64,000 nt of DNA, taken from NCBI RefSeq assembly GCF_028750675.1, contig NZ_JAQQPZ010000001.1, positions 596,083 to 660,082 on the forward strand, read 5' to 3'. Source of the stretch: Shewanella metallivivens. Lineage in GTDB: Bacteria; Pseudomonadota; Gammaproteobacteria; Enterobacterales; Shewanellaceae. Position numbers and translations under genes: made by a program. Numbering within the stretch: the stretch's first letter is position 1; the number at the start of each line of letters is the position of its first letter. Shown here piece after piece: positions 7,219 through 17,380 of the stretch. The notes under the pieces were generated by a model. The model made no database searches, had not been told where the DNA came from, and saw only the letters and a program-made list of their open reading frames with translations.

Positions 7219-10041
7219 TTGAAATTGATATCTTGGGTACAGTCATTGCTTTTATTGATGCTCGTGTTGCCCGCATACGGCTTTCATAACGACGATATTG
7301 CCTCTGAGCAGCCATCACCATTAATTATTGTTATGGGTGAAGATACATATCCTTTTGAATATTTAGATGAAAAAGGTAACCCTGCTGGTATCTTAGTGGA
7401 TTTGTGGCGTGAGTGGTCAACCGTCAGCGGTATTAAAATTCGTTTTGTAACGCGTCATTGGCAACAATCATTAGATCAACTTGAACAACAAAATGCTGAT
7501 ATTCATATTGGTATGACGGTAACCGACGCTCGAGCTAAAAAGTTTGATTTCGCTACGCCATTTACGTCACTTAATACTTATCTTTATTTACACAAATCAC
7601 TCAATAGCAAAAAAAAGATCCCTGATCTCATTCCGTACCAGATAGGCATTGTCGATGGTTCTTCACATGAAGCAATGTTGCGAGCCATAGAGCCACGATT
7701 AAGTTTTAAACGGTTCAAAAACAGAGAACAATTATTGCAAGCCGCAGCGAAGGACGAGTTACTGGTATTTGCAGGCATTGAAGGCTATCAACGTAACCTT
7801 GCTTTAGAGCAAGATATTGCCGCTAACTTTTACAGTTCTTCACGCATTCTTATCAAAAAAGTCCAGCTAGTTCCCGCGGTAGTAAAAGGCAATCAAGGCT
7901 TGGTTGATCAAATTAACCATGGGTTTGGATTAATTTCGCCAACAACGATTAAACATATCGAACGTCGCTGGCTGGGTTATCATAAACAAACATCTGGAGT
8001 CATTATTGCCATGCAAACTGGGGTTGAGCCATTTGCTGATCTCGGTGTTGATGGTTTACCAACGGGTATGCTGGTTGATTTATGGAAATTGTGGTCGAAA
8101 AAAACAGGCATTAATATCGACTTTGCCACCGGTGATATGAATAGCACGATTGATGATGTCAAGCGGGGGGTAGCAGATGTACATATTGGCTATCCTGAAA
8201 GCCAAGATATGCGAAGCGGGTTAAAACAGGCTTGGCATATCATATCAGTTAAAAGCCGCTTCTTTAGTACAAAACACAATATTAAAGACATTGAAAACAG
8301 TGCAATAAGGATTGGATTGTTTCCTACCGCACCTTATATTACTCAAGTTAAATCTGCGTTTCCCCGAGCACAATTGCGTTTTTACCACACATTAGACGAG
8401 ATGGTAAAAGCGGCTCATAATGATGAAATTAGTGGTTTTATCTCTTCAGCCGCGATGACATCGCATTATCTATTGGCCAATAAACTCTGGTCAGAATTTC
8501 GCCAATATTCCGATATTGAGTTTACGACTGACATGTATGCGTTAACGCGCATCGACGACAGTGGCCTCGCTGATCGTATTCAAGCTGGATTTAACTTGAT
8601 TTCGGTGGAAGAGCAAATTCAAATTGAACGTAAGTGGTTGATTAACCCTGATGATCGCTTCTTCACAGGAAGCGGCAGTAAAATAAAATTAACTAACCAA
8701 CAAAAGCAATATATCAGTAGCTTAGGTGCCATTAAGATGGGCTACTTAAAACATTGGGCTCCGATGGAGTTTCAAGGTAAAAATGGCCAGTTTTTAGGCG
8801 TGAATGCTGATATTAAAAATCTGCTCGTTAAGCAGCTTAATTTGACGATTATTCCTGTGGCTTATGATGATTTTGGTAAGATGGTCAATGATCTCATTAA
8901 AGGAGAAATTCACTTGGTTGCCAGTATGGCGCAAACCAACGAACGTGAACATTCCTTGGCTTTTTCGGCGGCTTATTGGCCGTCTCCTTGGGCAATTGTT
9001 ACCTCGTTAACCCAACCTCCGATCTTTAATATCTCGCAAGTCGTCGGTAAGCGACTCGCGGTGGTAGATGGTTACCACATTATTGATCAATTAAGGCAGC
9101 AATACCCCGGAATTGAACTCGTGATCGTTGCTGATACAGAACAAGGTATCAACGCTGTGATTAATGGCCGGGCAGATATGTTTGTTGACCAAGTTGCTAC
9201 ATTAGCCACAACACTTAAGGGTGGGCAATACCCGAGCTTAAAAATGTCCCTCGTGGCTGAGTTAACCGAGCAACATAGCCGTATAGGCCTGTTTCCTGGG
9301 GTGAAACCATTAGTGTCTTTAATTGATAGGGTGTTAGCCACAATTGATGAAACAGAGCAACAAAATATGTACCAAAAGTGGGTATCATTAGACGTTAACA
9401 CTGATACTTCACGCTATCAACGTTGGCTGCAAATATTGATTGTGGGCTTACTTGCGCTGTCACTGATCGCATTGATGATATTTATGTCTAATCGTCGCTT
9501 GAATGTCGAAATGCAAAAACGAATAAAAGCCGAAGAAAACCTCAAGTTTATGGCAAGTCATGACAATGTGACGGGCTTACCTAATCGCAGTTTACTTGAC
9601 GACAGATTAAGCCAAGCCGTAGTGACCCATCAACGAGAAAAGTCTCGTTTTGCCGTTTTGTTTATTGATCTTGATGGCTTTAAAGCTGTTAATGATATGT
9701 ACGGTCATCATATTGGTGATAAATTATTGCACAAAATAGGGTTGATGCTGTCTAAATGTGTCCGGGAATCAGACACCGTTGCTCGATTTGGCGGAGATGA
9801 GTTTGTATTATTACTTCAGCATATCGACAGCAAAGAAAATACACGTCAAGTCGCAGATAATATTCTACTGGCATTGAAGAGAATTACGATGATTGATGGT
9901 CACCAAGTGAATATTTCTGCCAGTATCGGTATTGCCACATTTATTGATGATGCTGATACGCCGGCAACATTACTGAAAATGGCCGACCAATTAATGTATC
10001 AAGCTAAGAAGATTGGCGGTCATCAATATAAAATGAATTAA
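7219..10041 (+). CDS. Membrane sensor diguanylate cyclase with three tandem periplasmic solute-binding domains
   Basis: The 940-aa protein has a signal peptide (about 1-21), then three bacterial extracellular solute-binding family 3 (PBPb, HisJ/GlnH-type) modules at about 32-255, 258-485 and 490-730, a TM helix at about 737-757, and a C-terminal GGDEF domain. The active-site GGDEF is intact at 858-862. An RxxD inhibitory site (RESD, 849-852) lies exactly five residues upstream, predicting product inhibition. It should make c-di-GMP in response to a periplasmic amino-acid-like ligand. The first module contains GMTVTDARAKKFDFATPF and the third MAQTNEREHSLAFSAAYW, both typical family 3 motifs. 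The start is TTG, supported by AGGG seven bases upstream. The gene stands alone between divergent cmoA and aspS. Confidence 0.93.
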   Translation: MKLISWVQSLLLLMLVLPAYGFHNDDIASEQPSPLIIVMGEDTYPFEYLDEKGNPAGILVDLWREWSTVSGIKIRFVTRHWQQSLDQLEQQNADIHIGMTVTDARAKKFDFATPFTSLNTYLYLHKSLNSKKKIPDLIPYQIGIVDGSSHEAMLRAIEPRLSFKRFKNREQLLQAAAKDELLVFAGIEGYQRNLALEQDIAANFYSSSRILIKKVQLVPAVVKGNQGLVDQINHGFGLISPTTIKHIERRWLGYHKQTSGVIIAMQTGVEPFADLGVDGLPTGMLVDLWKLWSKKTGINIDFATGDMNSTIDDVKRGVADVHIGYPESQDMRSGLKQAWHIISVKSRFFSTKHNIKDIENSAIRIGLFPTAPYITQVKSAFPRAQLRFYHTLDEMVKAAHNDEISGFISSAAMTSHYLLANKLWSEFRQYSDIEFTTDMYALTRIDDSGLADRIQAGFNLISVEEQIQIERKWLINPDDRFFTGSGSKIKLTNQQKQYISSLGAIKMGYLKHWAPMEFQGKNGQFLGVNADIKNLLVKQLNLTIIPVAYDDFGKMVNDLIKGEIHLVASMAQTNEREHSLAFSAAYWPSPWAIVTSLTQPPIFNISQVVGKRLAVVDGYHIIDQLRQQYPGIELVIVADTEQGINAVINGRADMFVDQVATLATTLKGGQYPSLKMSLVAELTEQHSRIGLFPGVKPLVSLIDRVLATIDETEQQNMYQKWVSLDVNTDTSRYQRWLQILIVGLLALSLIALMIFMSNRRLNVEMQKRIKAEENLKFMASHDNVTGLPNRSLLDDRLSQAVVTHQREKSRFAVLFIDLDGFKAVNDMYGHHIGDKLLHKIGLMLSKCVRESDTVARFGGDEFVLLLQHIDSKENTRQVADNILLALKRITMIDGHQVNISASIGIATFIDDADTPATLLKMADQLMYQAKKIGGHQYKMN

Positions 10042-10059
10042 TGCTTGTAGATTTTTCCG

Positions 10060-10100
10060 TCAATCAACCATGTTTATCAGCCACAACTATGGTTAATTGA
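10060..10100. repeat. Inverted repeat between the cyclase gene and aspS
   Basis: TCAATCAACCAT at 10060-10071 pairs with ATGGTTAATTGA at 10089-10100 (11 of 12 positions, 17-nt loop). No T-run follows, so a simple intrinsic terminator is unlikely. It could be an operator or an mRNA 3' hairpin. Confidence 0.4.
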
Positions 10101-10144
10101 TGCAAACTGACTGATACTGCAATGCATAAGTGCGAGTCACGGTA

Positions 10145-10150
10145 TATAAT
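10145..10150 (+). promoter_or_regulatory. Putative -10 element of aspS
   Basis: A perfect TATAAT, followed by the GC-rich discriminator GCCG, lies 60 nt before the aspS start. No good -35 hexamer is visible at 16-18 bp spacing. The assignment rests on the -10 and the discriminator only. Confidence 0.45.
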
Positions 10151-10210
10151 GCCGTTTTTATCGTTTTCAATTTCCAAAAATACCGCTTTGTGGATAAAGG
10201 ATAGAGTTCA

Positions 10211-11986
10211 ATGCGCAGTCATTATTGTGGAGACATTAATAAGTCTCATCTTGGTCAAGAAGTTACTTTAGTCGGTTGGGTTAACCGTAGTCGTGATTTA
10301 GGCGGAGTTGTATTTTTAGACTTACGCGACAGAGAAGGGCTAGTACAGGTTGTTTATGATCCAGACTTAAAAGAAGTCTTTGACGTTGCGAGCACATTGC
10401 GCAGTGAATTTTGTGTTCAAGTCACCGGTGTTGTCCGAGCACGCCCTGACAGCCAAGTTAATGCACAAATGAAAACCGGTGAAATTGAAATCCTTGGTAA
10501 GCAACTGAACATTATCAATGCGGCGGCACCACTTCCTCTGAGCATGGATAATTATCAAAACAATAGCGAAGAGCAACGTCTTAAATATCGTTATTTAGAT
10601 TTGCGTCGTCCAGAAATGGCTGAGCGCTTAATTTTCCGTGCTAAAGTGACCAGTGCGGTGCGTCGTTTCCTAGACAGCAATGGTTTCCTAGACATTGAAA
10701 CGCCAATTTTAACCAAAGCGACACCAGAAGGTGCTCGTGACTATTTGGTGCCAAGCCGTACTTATAAAGGTCAATTCTTTGCGCTACCCCAGTCACCACA
10801 GTTATTTAAACAGTTACTGATGATGTCTGGTTTTGATCGTTATTATCAAATTGTGAAATGCTTCCGTGATGAAGATTTACGTGCAGACCGTCAGCCTGAA
10901 TTTACCCAAATCGATATCGAAACTTCCTTCATGACTGCTGAGCAAGTCATGGAGAAAACCGAGCAAATGATGCGTGGTTTATTCCAAGATTTACTCAATG
11001 TTGATTTAGGTGAATTTCCACGTATGTCATACGCTGAAGCCATGAAGCGTTACGGTTCTGATAAACCAGACTTACGTAATCCACTTGAATTAGTTGATAT
11101 TGCCGATTTAGTTAAAGACGTCGAATTTGCTGTATTTAATGGCCCTGCAAATGATGTCGAAGGCCGTGTTACTGCACTTCGTATTCCTACGGGCGCATCA
11201 TTGTCTCGTAAGCAAATTGACGACTACACCAAATATGCCGGCATTTATGGTGCTAAAGGTTTAGCGTGGATGAAGATTAACGATTTAGATGCGGGTATCG
11301 AAGGTATTCAATCTCCTGTACTTAAGTTTTTATCTGAAGACATTGCTAACAACATTATTAGCCGCACAGGTGCACAAACTGGTGACATCATTTTATTTGG
11401 TGCAGATAAAGCAAACGTGGTTGCAGAAGCCATGGGTGCATTGCGCTTAAAAGCCGGCGAGGATTTTGATTTATTAGAAGGTGAATGGCGCCCAATGTGG
11501 GTTGTTGACTTCCCAATGTTTGAGAAAATCAATGGCGGTTTCCATGCTGTTCACCATCCATTTACTGCGCCACGTGGTATTAGTCCTGCAGAATTAGCCG
11601 CCGATCCAGGCGCCGCAATCTCTGATGCGTATGACATGGTACTGAACGGTTGCGAATTGGGTGGTGGTTCTGTTCGTATTCATAATGCCGAAATGCAAAG
11701 CACGGTATTTAATATTTTAGGTATTGAAGCAGAAGAAGCGAAAGAGAAGTTTGGTTTCTTACTTGAAGCATTACGTTATGGTACACCACCGCATGCTGGC
11801 TTAGCGTTTGGTTTAGACCGTATTATCATGTTAATGACGGGTGCAACGTCAATTCGTGATGTGATGGCATTTCCTAAAACAACGACTGCAGCGTGTCCAT
11901 TAACGAATGCGCCAGGCTTTGCTAACCCAGTTCAATTAACTGAGCTCGGTATTGCGGTTATTGAAAAGCCAAAAACTGAAGAATAA
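10211..11986 (+). CDS. aspS: Aspartyl-tRNA synthetase, bacterial type
   Basis: Class II synthetase charging tRNA-Asp. The 591 aa (590 in E. coli) contain, in order, an N-terminal OB-fold anticodon-binding domain, motif 2 ([20 protein letters not shown]), the GAD insertion domain typical of bacterial AspRS, and motif 3 ([15 protein letters not shown]). The C-terminal [17 protein letters not shown] is the family signature. This is the full bacterial form; since asnS is also present in the window, a discriminating enzyme is expected. The ATG follows a GGATAG-type ribosome-binding site. It heads the plus-strand block with yebC-ruvCAB but is separated from it by a terminator. Confidence 0.98.
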   Translation: MRSHYCGDINKSHLGQEVTLVGWVNRSRDLGGVVFLDLRDREGLVQVVYDPDLKEVFDVASTLRSEFCVQVTGVVRARPDSQVNAQMKTGEIEILGKQLNIINAAAPLPLSMDNYQNNSEEQRLKYRYLDLRRPEMAERLIFRAKVTSAVRRFLDSNGFLDIETPILTKATPEGARDYLVPSRTYKGQFFALPQSPQLFKQLLMMSGFDRYYQIVKCFRDEDLRADRQPEFTQIDIETSFMTAEQVMEKTEQMMRGLFQDLLNVDLGEFPRMSYAEAMKRYGSDKPDLRNPLELVDIADLVKDVEFAVFNGPANDVEGRVTALRIPTGASLSRKQIDDYTKYAGIYGAKGLAWMKINDLDAGIEGIQSPVLKFLSEDIANNIISRTGAQTGDIILFGADKANVVAEAMGALRLKAGEDFDLLEGEWRPMWVVDFPMFEKINGGFHAVHHPFTAPRGISPAELAADPGAAISDAYDMVLNGCELGGGSVRIHNAEMQSTVFNILGIEAEEAKEKFGFLLEALRYGTPPHAGLAFGLDRIIMLMTGATSIRDVMAFPKTTTAACPLTNAPGFANPVQLTELGIAVIEKPKTEE

Positions 11987-12028
11987 TTGCAACCGTTCAG
12001 CATAACTCGCTCTCAATGAGCAACACAT

Positions 12029-12057
12029 ACCGAGGCTGCTGCCTCGGTCTGTTTTTT
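12029..12057 (+). terminator. Intrinsic terminator of aspS
   Basis: ACCGAGGC-TGCT-GCCTCGGT forms a perfect 8-bp GC-rich stem and is followed shortly by TTTTTT. It lies 40 nt after the aspS stop, separating aspS from yebC. Confidence 0.9.
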
Positions 12058-12131
12058 ACAAGTAAATACCATTGCCGCATTCATAAGTGGCCACTCAGAA
12101 TGTTTAGCCGTTTTTGATTAATGCACAATGG

Positions 12132-12137
12132 TATAAT
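12132..12137 (+). promoter_or_regulatory. Putative -10 element of yebC-ruvCAB
   Basis: A perfect TATAAT 30 nt before the yebC start would place transcription initiation near 12143, giving a 5' leader of about 25 nt. The -35 is weak (GTTTTT/TTTTTG region, 15-16 bp upstream). There is no LexA-type CTG-N10-CAG operator here. Confidence 0.45.
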
Positions 12138-12167
12138 ATTTTCTACTTGGATTAAAAGGAGCTTAAT

Positions 12168-12920
12168 GTGGCAGGACACAGCAAATGGGCCAATATTAAA
12201 CACCGTAAAGCAGCGCAAGATGCCAAGCGCGGTAAATTGTTTACCAAATTCATTCGTGAACTTACCGTCGCCGCAAGAGAAGGCGGATCCGATCCTGATT
12301 CCAATCCTCGTCTTCGCGCAGCAATAGATAAAGCCCTATCAAACAACATGACACGTGACACCGTTGAACGTGCGATTAAGCGTGGTGCAGGTGAGCTTGA
12401 TGGTCAGCAACTTGAAACCATTATATATGAAGGTTACGGGCCAGGTGGCACCGCAGTTATGGTCGAAACCATGACCGATAACCGTAATCGCACAGTGTCT
12501 GGTGTACGTAATGCGTTTAATAAATCGGGTGGTAATTTAGGCACCGACGGATCTGTGGCGTATCTCTTTACCAAATCTGGGGTGATTTCATACGACAGTG
12601 ACACCGACGAAGACACCTTAATGGAGTTAGCCCTAGAGGCCGGTGCCGATGACGTGGTTACCCATGAAGACGGTTCAATGGATGTGTTTACCAGCCCAGA
12701 TGCTTTTGGCCAAGTCAAAGATGCACTCGACAGCGGTGCACTAGAGTCAGTTAACGCAGAGGTAACGATGGTGGCTTCAACCAAAGCTGAATTAGATGCA
12801 GATACTGCAGAAAAATTCCTACGGTTAATTGACAATTTAGAAGATCACGATGATGTACAAGAGGTATATCATAACGCTGACATCTCCGATGACGTCATGG
12901 AAGCATTAGATAATCTATGA
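12168..12920 (+). CDS. yebC: YebC/PmpR family protein
   Basis: The 250-aa protein begins [14 protein letters not shown], the universal YebC N-terminus, and has the [12 protein letters not shown] and [14 protein letters not shown] motifs. Family members have been described as DNA-binding transcriptional regulators, and YebC-type proteins as translation factors that relieve stalling at proline stretches; which applies here cannot be read from sequence. The start is GTG at 12168 with AAGGAG six nt upstream. It overlaps ruvC by ATGA, so the two are co-translated. Confidence 0.95.
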   Translation: MAGHSKWANIKHRKAAQDAKRGKLFTKFIRELTVAAREGGSDPDSNPRLRAAIDKALSNNMTRDTVERAIKRGAGELDGQQLETIIYEGYGPGGTAVMVETMTDNRNRTVSGVRNAFNKSGGNLGTDGSVAYLFTKSGVISYDSDTDEDTLMELALEAGADDVVTHEDGSMDVFTSPDAFGQVKDALDSGALESVNAEVTMVASTKAELDADTAEKFLRLIDNLEDHDDVQEVYHNADISDDVMEALDNL

Positions 12921-13435
12921 TCATATTAGGGGTCGATCCCGGCTCACGTATTACCGGTTATGGTGTGATCCAATGCCAGGGTAGACAGCAAATTTACTTA
13001 GGCAGTGGCTGTATTCGTACCTCTTCCGATGATTTACCCCAGCGTTTGCAGCAAATTTATGCAGGATTAACTGAAATTATTACACAGTATCAACCCAATG
13101 AATTTGCCATCGAGCGGGTGTTTATGGCAAAAAATGCTGACTCTGCGCTTAAACTAGGCCAAGCCCGTGGTGCTGCTATTGTGGCGGCAACCTGTGCGAA
13201 TTTGCCGGTAGCTGAATACAGTGCAACCCAGATTAAAAGTGCAGTGGTTGGCACTGGCAGAGCACAAAAAACGCAAGTACAGCATATGATCAAACAACTG
13301 CTAAAATTGCCTGCGGCTCCGCAAGCTGATGCGGCAGATGCACTCGGCGTGGCAGTTTGTCATTTTCATACTTATCAGAGCCTTATTGCTATGGGTGGCA
13401 AAGCCAACAGCAGAACATACGGAAGATACAAATGA
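12917..13435 (+). CDS. ruvC: Holliday junction resolvase RuvC
   Basis: RuvC cuts four-way junctions symmetrically, guided by RuvAB. The 172 aa (173 in E. coli) contain the four acidic metal ligands: Asp7 in ILGVDPGSR, Glu in EFAIERVF, and the Asp pair in [15 protein letters not shown]. It is coupled to yebC upstream and ruvA downstream by ATGA overlaps. In E. coli ruvC is transcribed separately from ruvAB, while here all three form one unit. Confidence 0.97.
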   Translation: MIILGVDPGSRITGYGVIQCQGRQQIYLGSGCIRTSSDDLPQRLQQIYAGLTEIITQYQPNEFAIERVFMAKNADSALKLGQARGAAIVAATCANLPVAEYSATQIKSAVVGTGRAQKTQVQHMIKQLLKLPAAPQADAADALGVAVCHFHTYQSLIAMGGKANSRTYGRYK

Positions 13436-14049
13436 TTGGTCGTCTTAGTGGTATATTAGTGGAAAAACAAGCGCCTGAAATTGTGCTTGATGTAAACGGT
13501 GTTGGCTATGAGTTACAAGTGCCTATGACCAGTTTTTATGAGTTACCTGAACTCAATCAACACGCTAGTTTGTTCACCCATTTTGTGGTTCGTGAAGACG
13601 CGCAACTGTTATACGGCTTTATCACCAAGCAAGAACGCGCTTTATTTAGATTATTAATTAAAACCAATGGCGTTGGCCCTAAACTGGCGTTAACGATTTT
13701 ATCTGGCATGACGGCCAGTGAATTTGTGTCTTGTGTTGAACGTGATGATATTGTCACGTTGGTGAAATTACCTGGCGTGGGCAAGAAAACGGCTGAGCGT
13801 TTAGTGATTGAAATGCGAGATAAACTTAAAAGCCTACTTGAAGCATCCGTTGGTTCAGAGCGTGAATTCGTCCTGCAAAGTAATTATAAACCTGCTGCTG
13901 TTGTTGATAGTGCAGAAGAAGATGCTATTTCAGCATTGCTGTCATTAGGTTATAAACCGACACAGGCGAGTAAGGCGGTATCAGCAGCATTTGCTGAAGG
14001 AATGAGTTCAGAAACCCTGATTAAAGCTGCGTTAAAGTCAATGCTATAA
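13432..14049 (+). CDS. ruvA: Holliday junction DNA helicase subunit RuvA
   Basis: RuvA binds the junction as a tetramer and recruits RuvB. The start at 13432 gives a 205-aa protein beginning [15 protein letters not shown], the family N-terminus (203 aa in E. coli). The frame is open further upstream inside ruvC, but that extension has no family counterpart. Domains: OB-fold (1-62), two helix-hairpin-helix motifs ([16 protein letters not shown] and [16 protein letters not shown]), and a C-terminal RuvB-binding domain (about 155-205, [16 protein letters not shown]). Confidence 0.97.
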   Translation: MIGRLSGILVEKQAPEIVLDVNGVGYELQVPMTSFYELPELNQHASLFTHFVVREDAQLLYGFITKQERALFRLLIKTNGVGPKLALTILSGMTASEFVSCVERDDIVTLVKLPGVGKKTAERLVIEMRDKLKSLLEASVGSEREFVLQSNYKPAAVVDSAEEDAISALLSLGYKPTQASKAVSAAFAEGMSSETLIKAALKSML

Positions 14050-14081
14050 CACGATGAACATCATGATTAAGGTATGTAATA

Positions 14082-15086
14082 ATGATTGAAGCTGATCGCT
14101 TGATCCAACCGCAAATTCAAGGTCAAGACGAATTAATCGACCGTGCAATGCGGCCGAAAATGTTGGATGAATATACCGGGCAAGATGATACTCGTGCACA
14201 ATTGAAGGTCTTTATTCAAGCCGCGATTAACCGTGGTGAAGCATTAGATCACATGCTTATTTTTGGCCCACCAGGTTTAGGTAAAACCACACTTGCAATG
14301 ATCGTGGCCAATGAGATGGGCGTTAATATCAAATCTACCTCAGGTCCTGTACTTGAAAAAGCGGGAGACTTAGCGGCATTACTGACAAACCTTGAACAGG
14401 GTGATGTATTATTTATTGATGAAATTCACCGTTTAAGCCCAGTCGTTGAAGAAATCCTTTATCCGGCAATGGAGGATTATCAGCTCGATATTATGATTGG
14501 TGAAGGTCCAGCTGCACGTTCAATTAAACTTGATTTACCCCCATTTACCTTAGTGGGTGCCACCACTCGAGCAGGCGCGTTAACATCACCATTGCGGGCA
14601 CGTTTTGGTATTCCTCTGCGGCTAGAGTTCTATAACGTCAAAGATCTTACTACGATTGTGACACGCTCAGCTAAAGTGATGGCATTAGAGATTGATGAGC
14701 AAGGGGCGATTGAGATCGCCACTCGTTCACGCGGAACACCGCGGATTGCCAATCGTTTATTACGCCGTGTTCGAGATTACGCAGAAGTTAAACACGACGG
14801 AAAAGTCACTCAAAAAGTGGCGGAGTATGCCCTCGACTTGCTTGATGTCGATATGCAAGGTTTTGATTATTTAGATCGTAAGCTATTATTAGCGATTATT
14901 GATAAGTTTATGGGTGGGCCTGTAGGCTTAGACAATTTAGCTGCTGCCATCGGTGAAGACAGAGAAACCATTGAAGATGTGCTTGAGCCATTTTTAATTC
15001 AACAAGGTTTTATTCAACGCACCCCAAGAGGCCGGATTGCAACTCAACGTGCTTATGATCATTTTAGTTTGGTCAAGCCAGAGTAA
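14082..15086 (+). CDS. ruvB: Holliday junction branch-migration ATPase RuvB
   Basis: AAA+ motor that drives branch migration. The 334 aa (336 in E. coli) have Walker [10 protein letters not shown], Walker B LFIDEIHR, sensor 1 GATTRAG, the Arg-finger region PLRARFG, and a C-terminal winged helix ([36 protein letters not shown]). It starts 32 nt after ruvA and ends the operon at a bidirectional terminator. Confidence 0.98.
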   Translation: MIEADRLIQPQIQGQDELIDRAMRPKMLDEYTGQDDTRAQLKVFIQAAINRGEALDHMLIFGPPGLGKTTLAMIVANEMGVNIKSTSGPVLEKAGDLAALLTNLEQGDVLFIDEIHRLSPVVEEILYPAMEDYQLDIMIGEGPAARSIKLDLPPFTLVGATTRAGALTSPLRARFGIPLRLEFYNVKDLTTIVTRSAKVMALEIDEQGAIEIATRSRGTPRIANRLLRRVRDYAEVKHDGKVTQKVAEYALDLLDVDMQGFDYLDRKLLLAIIDKFMGGPVGLDNLAAAIGEDRETIEDVLEPFLIQQGFIQRTPRGRIATQRAYDHFSLVKPE

Positions 15087-15117
15087 ATGGTTGAGTCAGT
15101 TCAGCGCTAAGAAATAA

Positions 15118-15150
15118 AAACAAAGCCAGCATTTTGCTGGCTTTGTTTTC
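15118..15150. terminator. Bidirectional terminator between ruvB and gloA
   Basis: AACAAAGCCAGC and GCTGGCTTTGTT form a near-perfect stem around a short AT loop, with T-rich flanks on both strands. It lies between the convergent ruvB and gloA genes. Confidence 0.88.
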
Positions 15151-15164
15151 TGTTGACGTCGTAA

Positions 15165-15575
15165 TTAACCCAATGCCGCAGTCGCTGACTTTTTCTGGAT
15201 CAATTCAATTTTATAGCCATCAGGATCTTCAACAAAGGCAATTTCTGTTGTGCCACCAGCAACAGGCCCTGGCGCACGTGTTACTTTACCTCCCGCGGCG
15301 GTAATGGCTTCACAACGGGCATAAATGTCCTCTTCGCCAATGGCTAAGTGACCAAAGCCATTGCCTAAGTCGTAGTTGTCGACGCCCCAATTATAGGTTA
15401 ATTCGATAACTGCTTGGCCAGTCGTTTCTTCACCAAACCCCACAAAGGCGAGGGTATATTTATATTCAGCGTTTTCTGACTTTCGTAGTAATTTCATACC
15501 CATTATGTCTGTATAAAAAGCAATGCTGCGATCTAAATCGCCAACGCGGATCATTGTGTGTAGTAATTGCGACAT
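15165..15575 (-). CDS. gloA: Lactoylglutathione lyase (glyoxalase I)
   Basis: Converts the methylglyoxal-glutathione hemithioacetal into S-lactoylglutathione. The 136-aa protein follows E. coli GloA closely ([27 protein letters not shown]). The four metal ligands by alignment are His6, Glu58, His76 and Glu124. It has the short bacterial form expected to use nickel rather than zinc. Monocistronic, convergent with ruvB. Confidence 0.97.
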   Translation of the reverse strand: MSQLLHTMIRVGDLDRSIAFYTDIMGMKLLRKSENAEYKYTLAFVGFGEETTGQAVIELTYNWGVDNYDLGNGFGHLAIGEEDIYARCEAITAAGGKVTRAPGPVAGGTTEIAFVEDPDGYKIELIQKKSATAALG

Positions 15576-15802
15576 GTTTTACTCTCTTTTATTAAAATGA
15601 ATCTGAACTTAACAAGCTCAGATGGCTATGAAAAGATTCGTGCGACAATACGGTTGAATATATACTATTGAAATCATTCCTTGCTGGCTCGCTCAGCAAT
15701 AGTTGCATATTTTTTTGCATTAGCTCACATTTGTGATGATATTTTTTGGGTTTATAAGCAAAAGGCGTTATTCTCATTTTATACCCACATGGAGGCAGTA
15801 CA

Positions 15803-15886
15803 ATGACTACAGAATTAAAAATGGCCTTAGGCACTACCGTTGTAATCGCAATTTGTTTTAGCGCATTTTTTGTTGCAATGTATTAA
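15803..15886 (+). CDS. ynhF: YnhF-like small membrane protein (27 aa)
   Basis: A 27-codon frame from ATG 15803 to TAA 15886, preceded by a strong Shine-Dalgarno GGAGG seven nt upstream. The product begins MTTELKMALGTTVVIA and continues as a single hydrophobic helix ending FFVAMY. From memory, E. coli YnhF, a 29-residue inner-membrane protein detected under stress, begins MSTDLKFSLVTTIIV. Length, the charge pattern (acidic residue 4, Lys6) and the L-x-TT motif agree. It is the only gene between gloA and the next terminator. Its function is unknown even in E. coli. It is easily missed because of its size. Confidence 0.78.
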   Translation: MTTELKMALGTTVVIAICFSAFFVAMY

Positions 15887-15986
15887 GCAACAATAAGCTC
15901 CATTACTATGGTTACATGTTATTTTATGTAGCAAAACATTAGTTTATTGCATGTTAGTTGATGAGTTAACCTACAATAAATTACTG

Positions 15987-16029
15987 AATAAAGACCAAAA
16001 CATTTAGCGTGTTTTGGTCTTTATTGTTT
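15987..16029. terminator. Bidirectional terminator between ynhF-like gene and nth
   Basis: AATAAAGACCAAAACA and TGTTTTGGTCTTTATT form a perfect 16-bp stem with a 7-nt loop, followed by GTTTT on the plus strand. It serves the ynhF-like gene and the end of the rsx-nth operon. Confidence 0.88.
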
Positions 16030-16032
16030 TAG

Positions 16033-16674
16033 TTAATCCTCTGGATACACTTTGTCTTTAAACTCACATAAATCTTCTATCATGCAGCTGCCGCAACGTG
16101 GTTTACGCGCCAAGCAAGTGTAACGACCATGCAAGATAAACCAATGATGTACATCTACTTTAAATTCCGCAGGCACGACTTTTAGCATTTTTTGTTCTAC
16201 TTGGTCTACATTTTTACCTGGAGCAAATTTCGTTCGGTTTGCCATACGAAAAATATGGGTATCAACCGCAATAGTGGGCCAGCCAAAGGCGGTGTTGAGC
16301 ACAACATTAGCGGTTTTACGTCCCACACCCGGTAGTGCTTCTAACGCTTCACGGTTTTCAGGGACTTCACCACCGTGTAAATCAATTAACATTTTACAGG
16401 CGTTTATGACGTTGATCGCTTTATTGTTATACAAACCAATGGTTTTGATATATTGCTTTAAGCCGTCAACACCCAAGTCATAAATGGCTTGAGCTGTGTT
16501 AGCCACTGGGAATAATTTGTCGGTGGCTTTGTTTACGCTGACATCCGTGGCTTGTGCGGATAGGGTCACGGCCACTAACAATTCAAATGGACTGGAAAAA
16601 TTCAACTCAGTTTCAGGCTTTGGATTGTTATCTCGTAATCGCGTTAAGATCTGAATGCGTTTTTCTTTATTCAT
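16033..16674 (-). CDS. nth: Endonuclease III
   Basis: Bifunctional base-excision-repair glycosylase/AP lyase for oxidised pyrimidines. The 213 aa (211 in E. coli) have the helix-hairpin-helix EALPGVGRKTANVVL with the catalytic Lys, the catalytic Asp in TIAVDTHIFR, and the C-terminal 4Fe-4S loop C-x6-C-x2-C-x5-C (CLARKPRCGSCMIEDLC). It lies 10 nt after rsxE, as in E. coli, where nth also ends the rsx operon. Confidence 0.98.
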   Translation of the reverse strand: MNKEKRIQILTRLRDNNPKPETELNFSSPFELLVAVTLSAQATDVSVNKATDKLFPVANTAQAIYDLGVDGLKQYIKTIGLYNNKAINVINACKMLIDLHGGEVPENREALEALPGVGRKTANVVLNTAFGWPTIAVDTHIFRMANRTKFAPGKNVDQVEQKMLKVVPAEFKVDVHHWFILHGRYTCLARKPRCGSCMIEDLCEFKDKVYPED

Positions 16675-16684
16675 AATATTTGTA

Positions 16685-17380
16685 TTAACTTACCTTAGTG
16701 ATCCGTGCGCGTGTTACTGCGACAGATTCTGCTTTGGGTTGTCTGGCTTTTAAATTACTGTCGATGACATTCTTTAAGGCGATTAATAACCCCATGCCAA
16801 TAAATGCGCCTGGTGGTAACATGGCTAACAAAAATGGGGTATCGACCTGCCAAACATGAATCGTCAGTCCGCTTGCCCATTCACCTAATAATAAATCGGC
16901 GCCATCAAATAATGTGCCTTGGCCTAATAGTTCACGTGTCGCACCTAATACGACTAATACTGCTGTAAATCCTAGGCCCATCATTAACCCATCAAAGGCT
17001 GAGTGTGCTAATGAATTACGTGATGCAAAGGCTTCAGCACGGCCGATAATCACACAGTTAGTGACAATCAGCGGTAAGAAGATCCCTAAAGAAAGATATA
17101 AATTATAGGCATAGGCGTTAATTAATAATTGTACGCAGGTTACGAGTGCGGCAATGATCATCACAAATACAGGAATGCGGATTTCTTTTGGAACATAATC
17201 ACGCACAAGTGAGACTAAAATGTTTGAACCGACTAAAACCAATAAGGTTGCAACCCCAAGACCCAGAGCATTGGTAATGGTGGCTGTTACTGCTAATAGA
17301 GGACATAAGCCAAGTAACTGTACTAAGCCGGGATTGTTTTTCCATAAGCCTTGGCTGGCAATATCGCGATAATTACTCAT
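16685..17380 (-). CDS. rsxE: Electron transport complex subunit RsxE/RnfE
   Basis: Integral membrane subunit of the Rsx/Rnf ion-motive electron-transfer complex. The 231 aa form about six TM helices. Family motifs are [16 protein letters not shown] near the N-terminus and [20 protein letters not shown] in the middle; the Cys residues in such GLCP and TNC motifs hold an intramembrane iron-sulfur centre with RsxA. The start overlaps rsxG by 8 nt. Confidence 0.96.
   Translation of the reverse strand: MSNYRDIASQGLWKNNPGLVQLLGLCPLLAVTATITNALGLGVATLLVLVGSNILVSLVRDYVPKEIRIPVFVMIIAALVTCVQLLINAYAYNLYLSLGIFLPLIVTNCVIIGRAEAFASRNSLAHSAFDGLMMGLGFTAVLVVLGATRELLGQGTLFDGADLLLGEWASGLTIHVWQVDTPFLLAMLPPGAFIGMGLLIALKNVIDSNLKARQPKAESVAVTRARITKVS

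Noticed and set aside
12434..12835. 133-codon open frame antisense to yebC
   Set aside because: Ser/Thr-rich composition typical of antisense reading of a strongly coding gene; yebC is certain on the other strand.
13357..13431. Upstream extension of ruvA into ruvC
   Set aside because: RuvA proteins begin MIGRL; ATG 13432 overlaps the ruvC stop as ATGA, the expected coupling.
15592..15834. 80-codon minus-strand frame upstream of gloA
   Set aside because: It overlaps the better-supported ynhF-like gene on the opposite strand and has no credible start signal.
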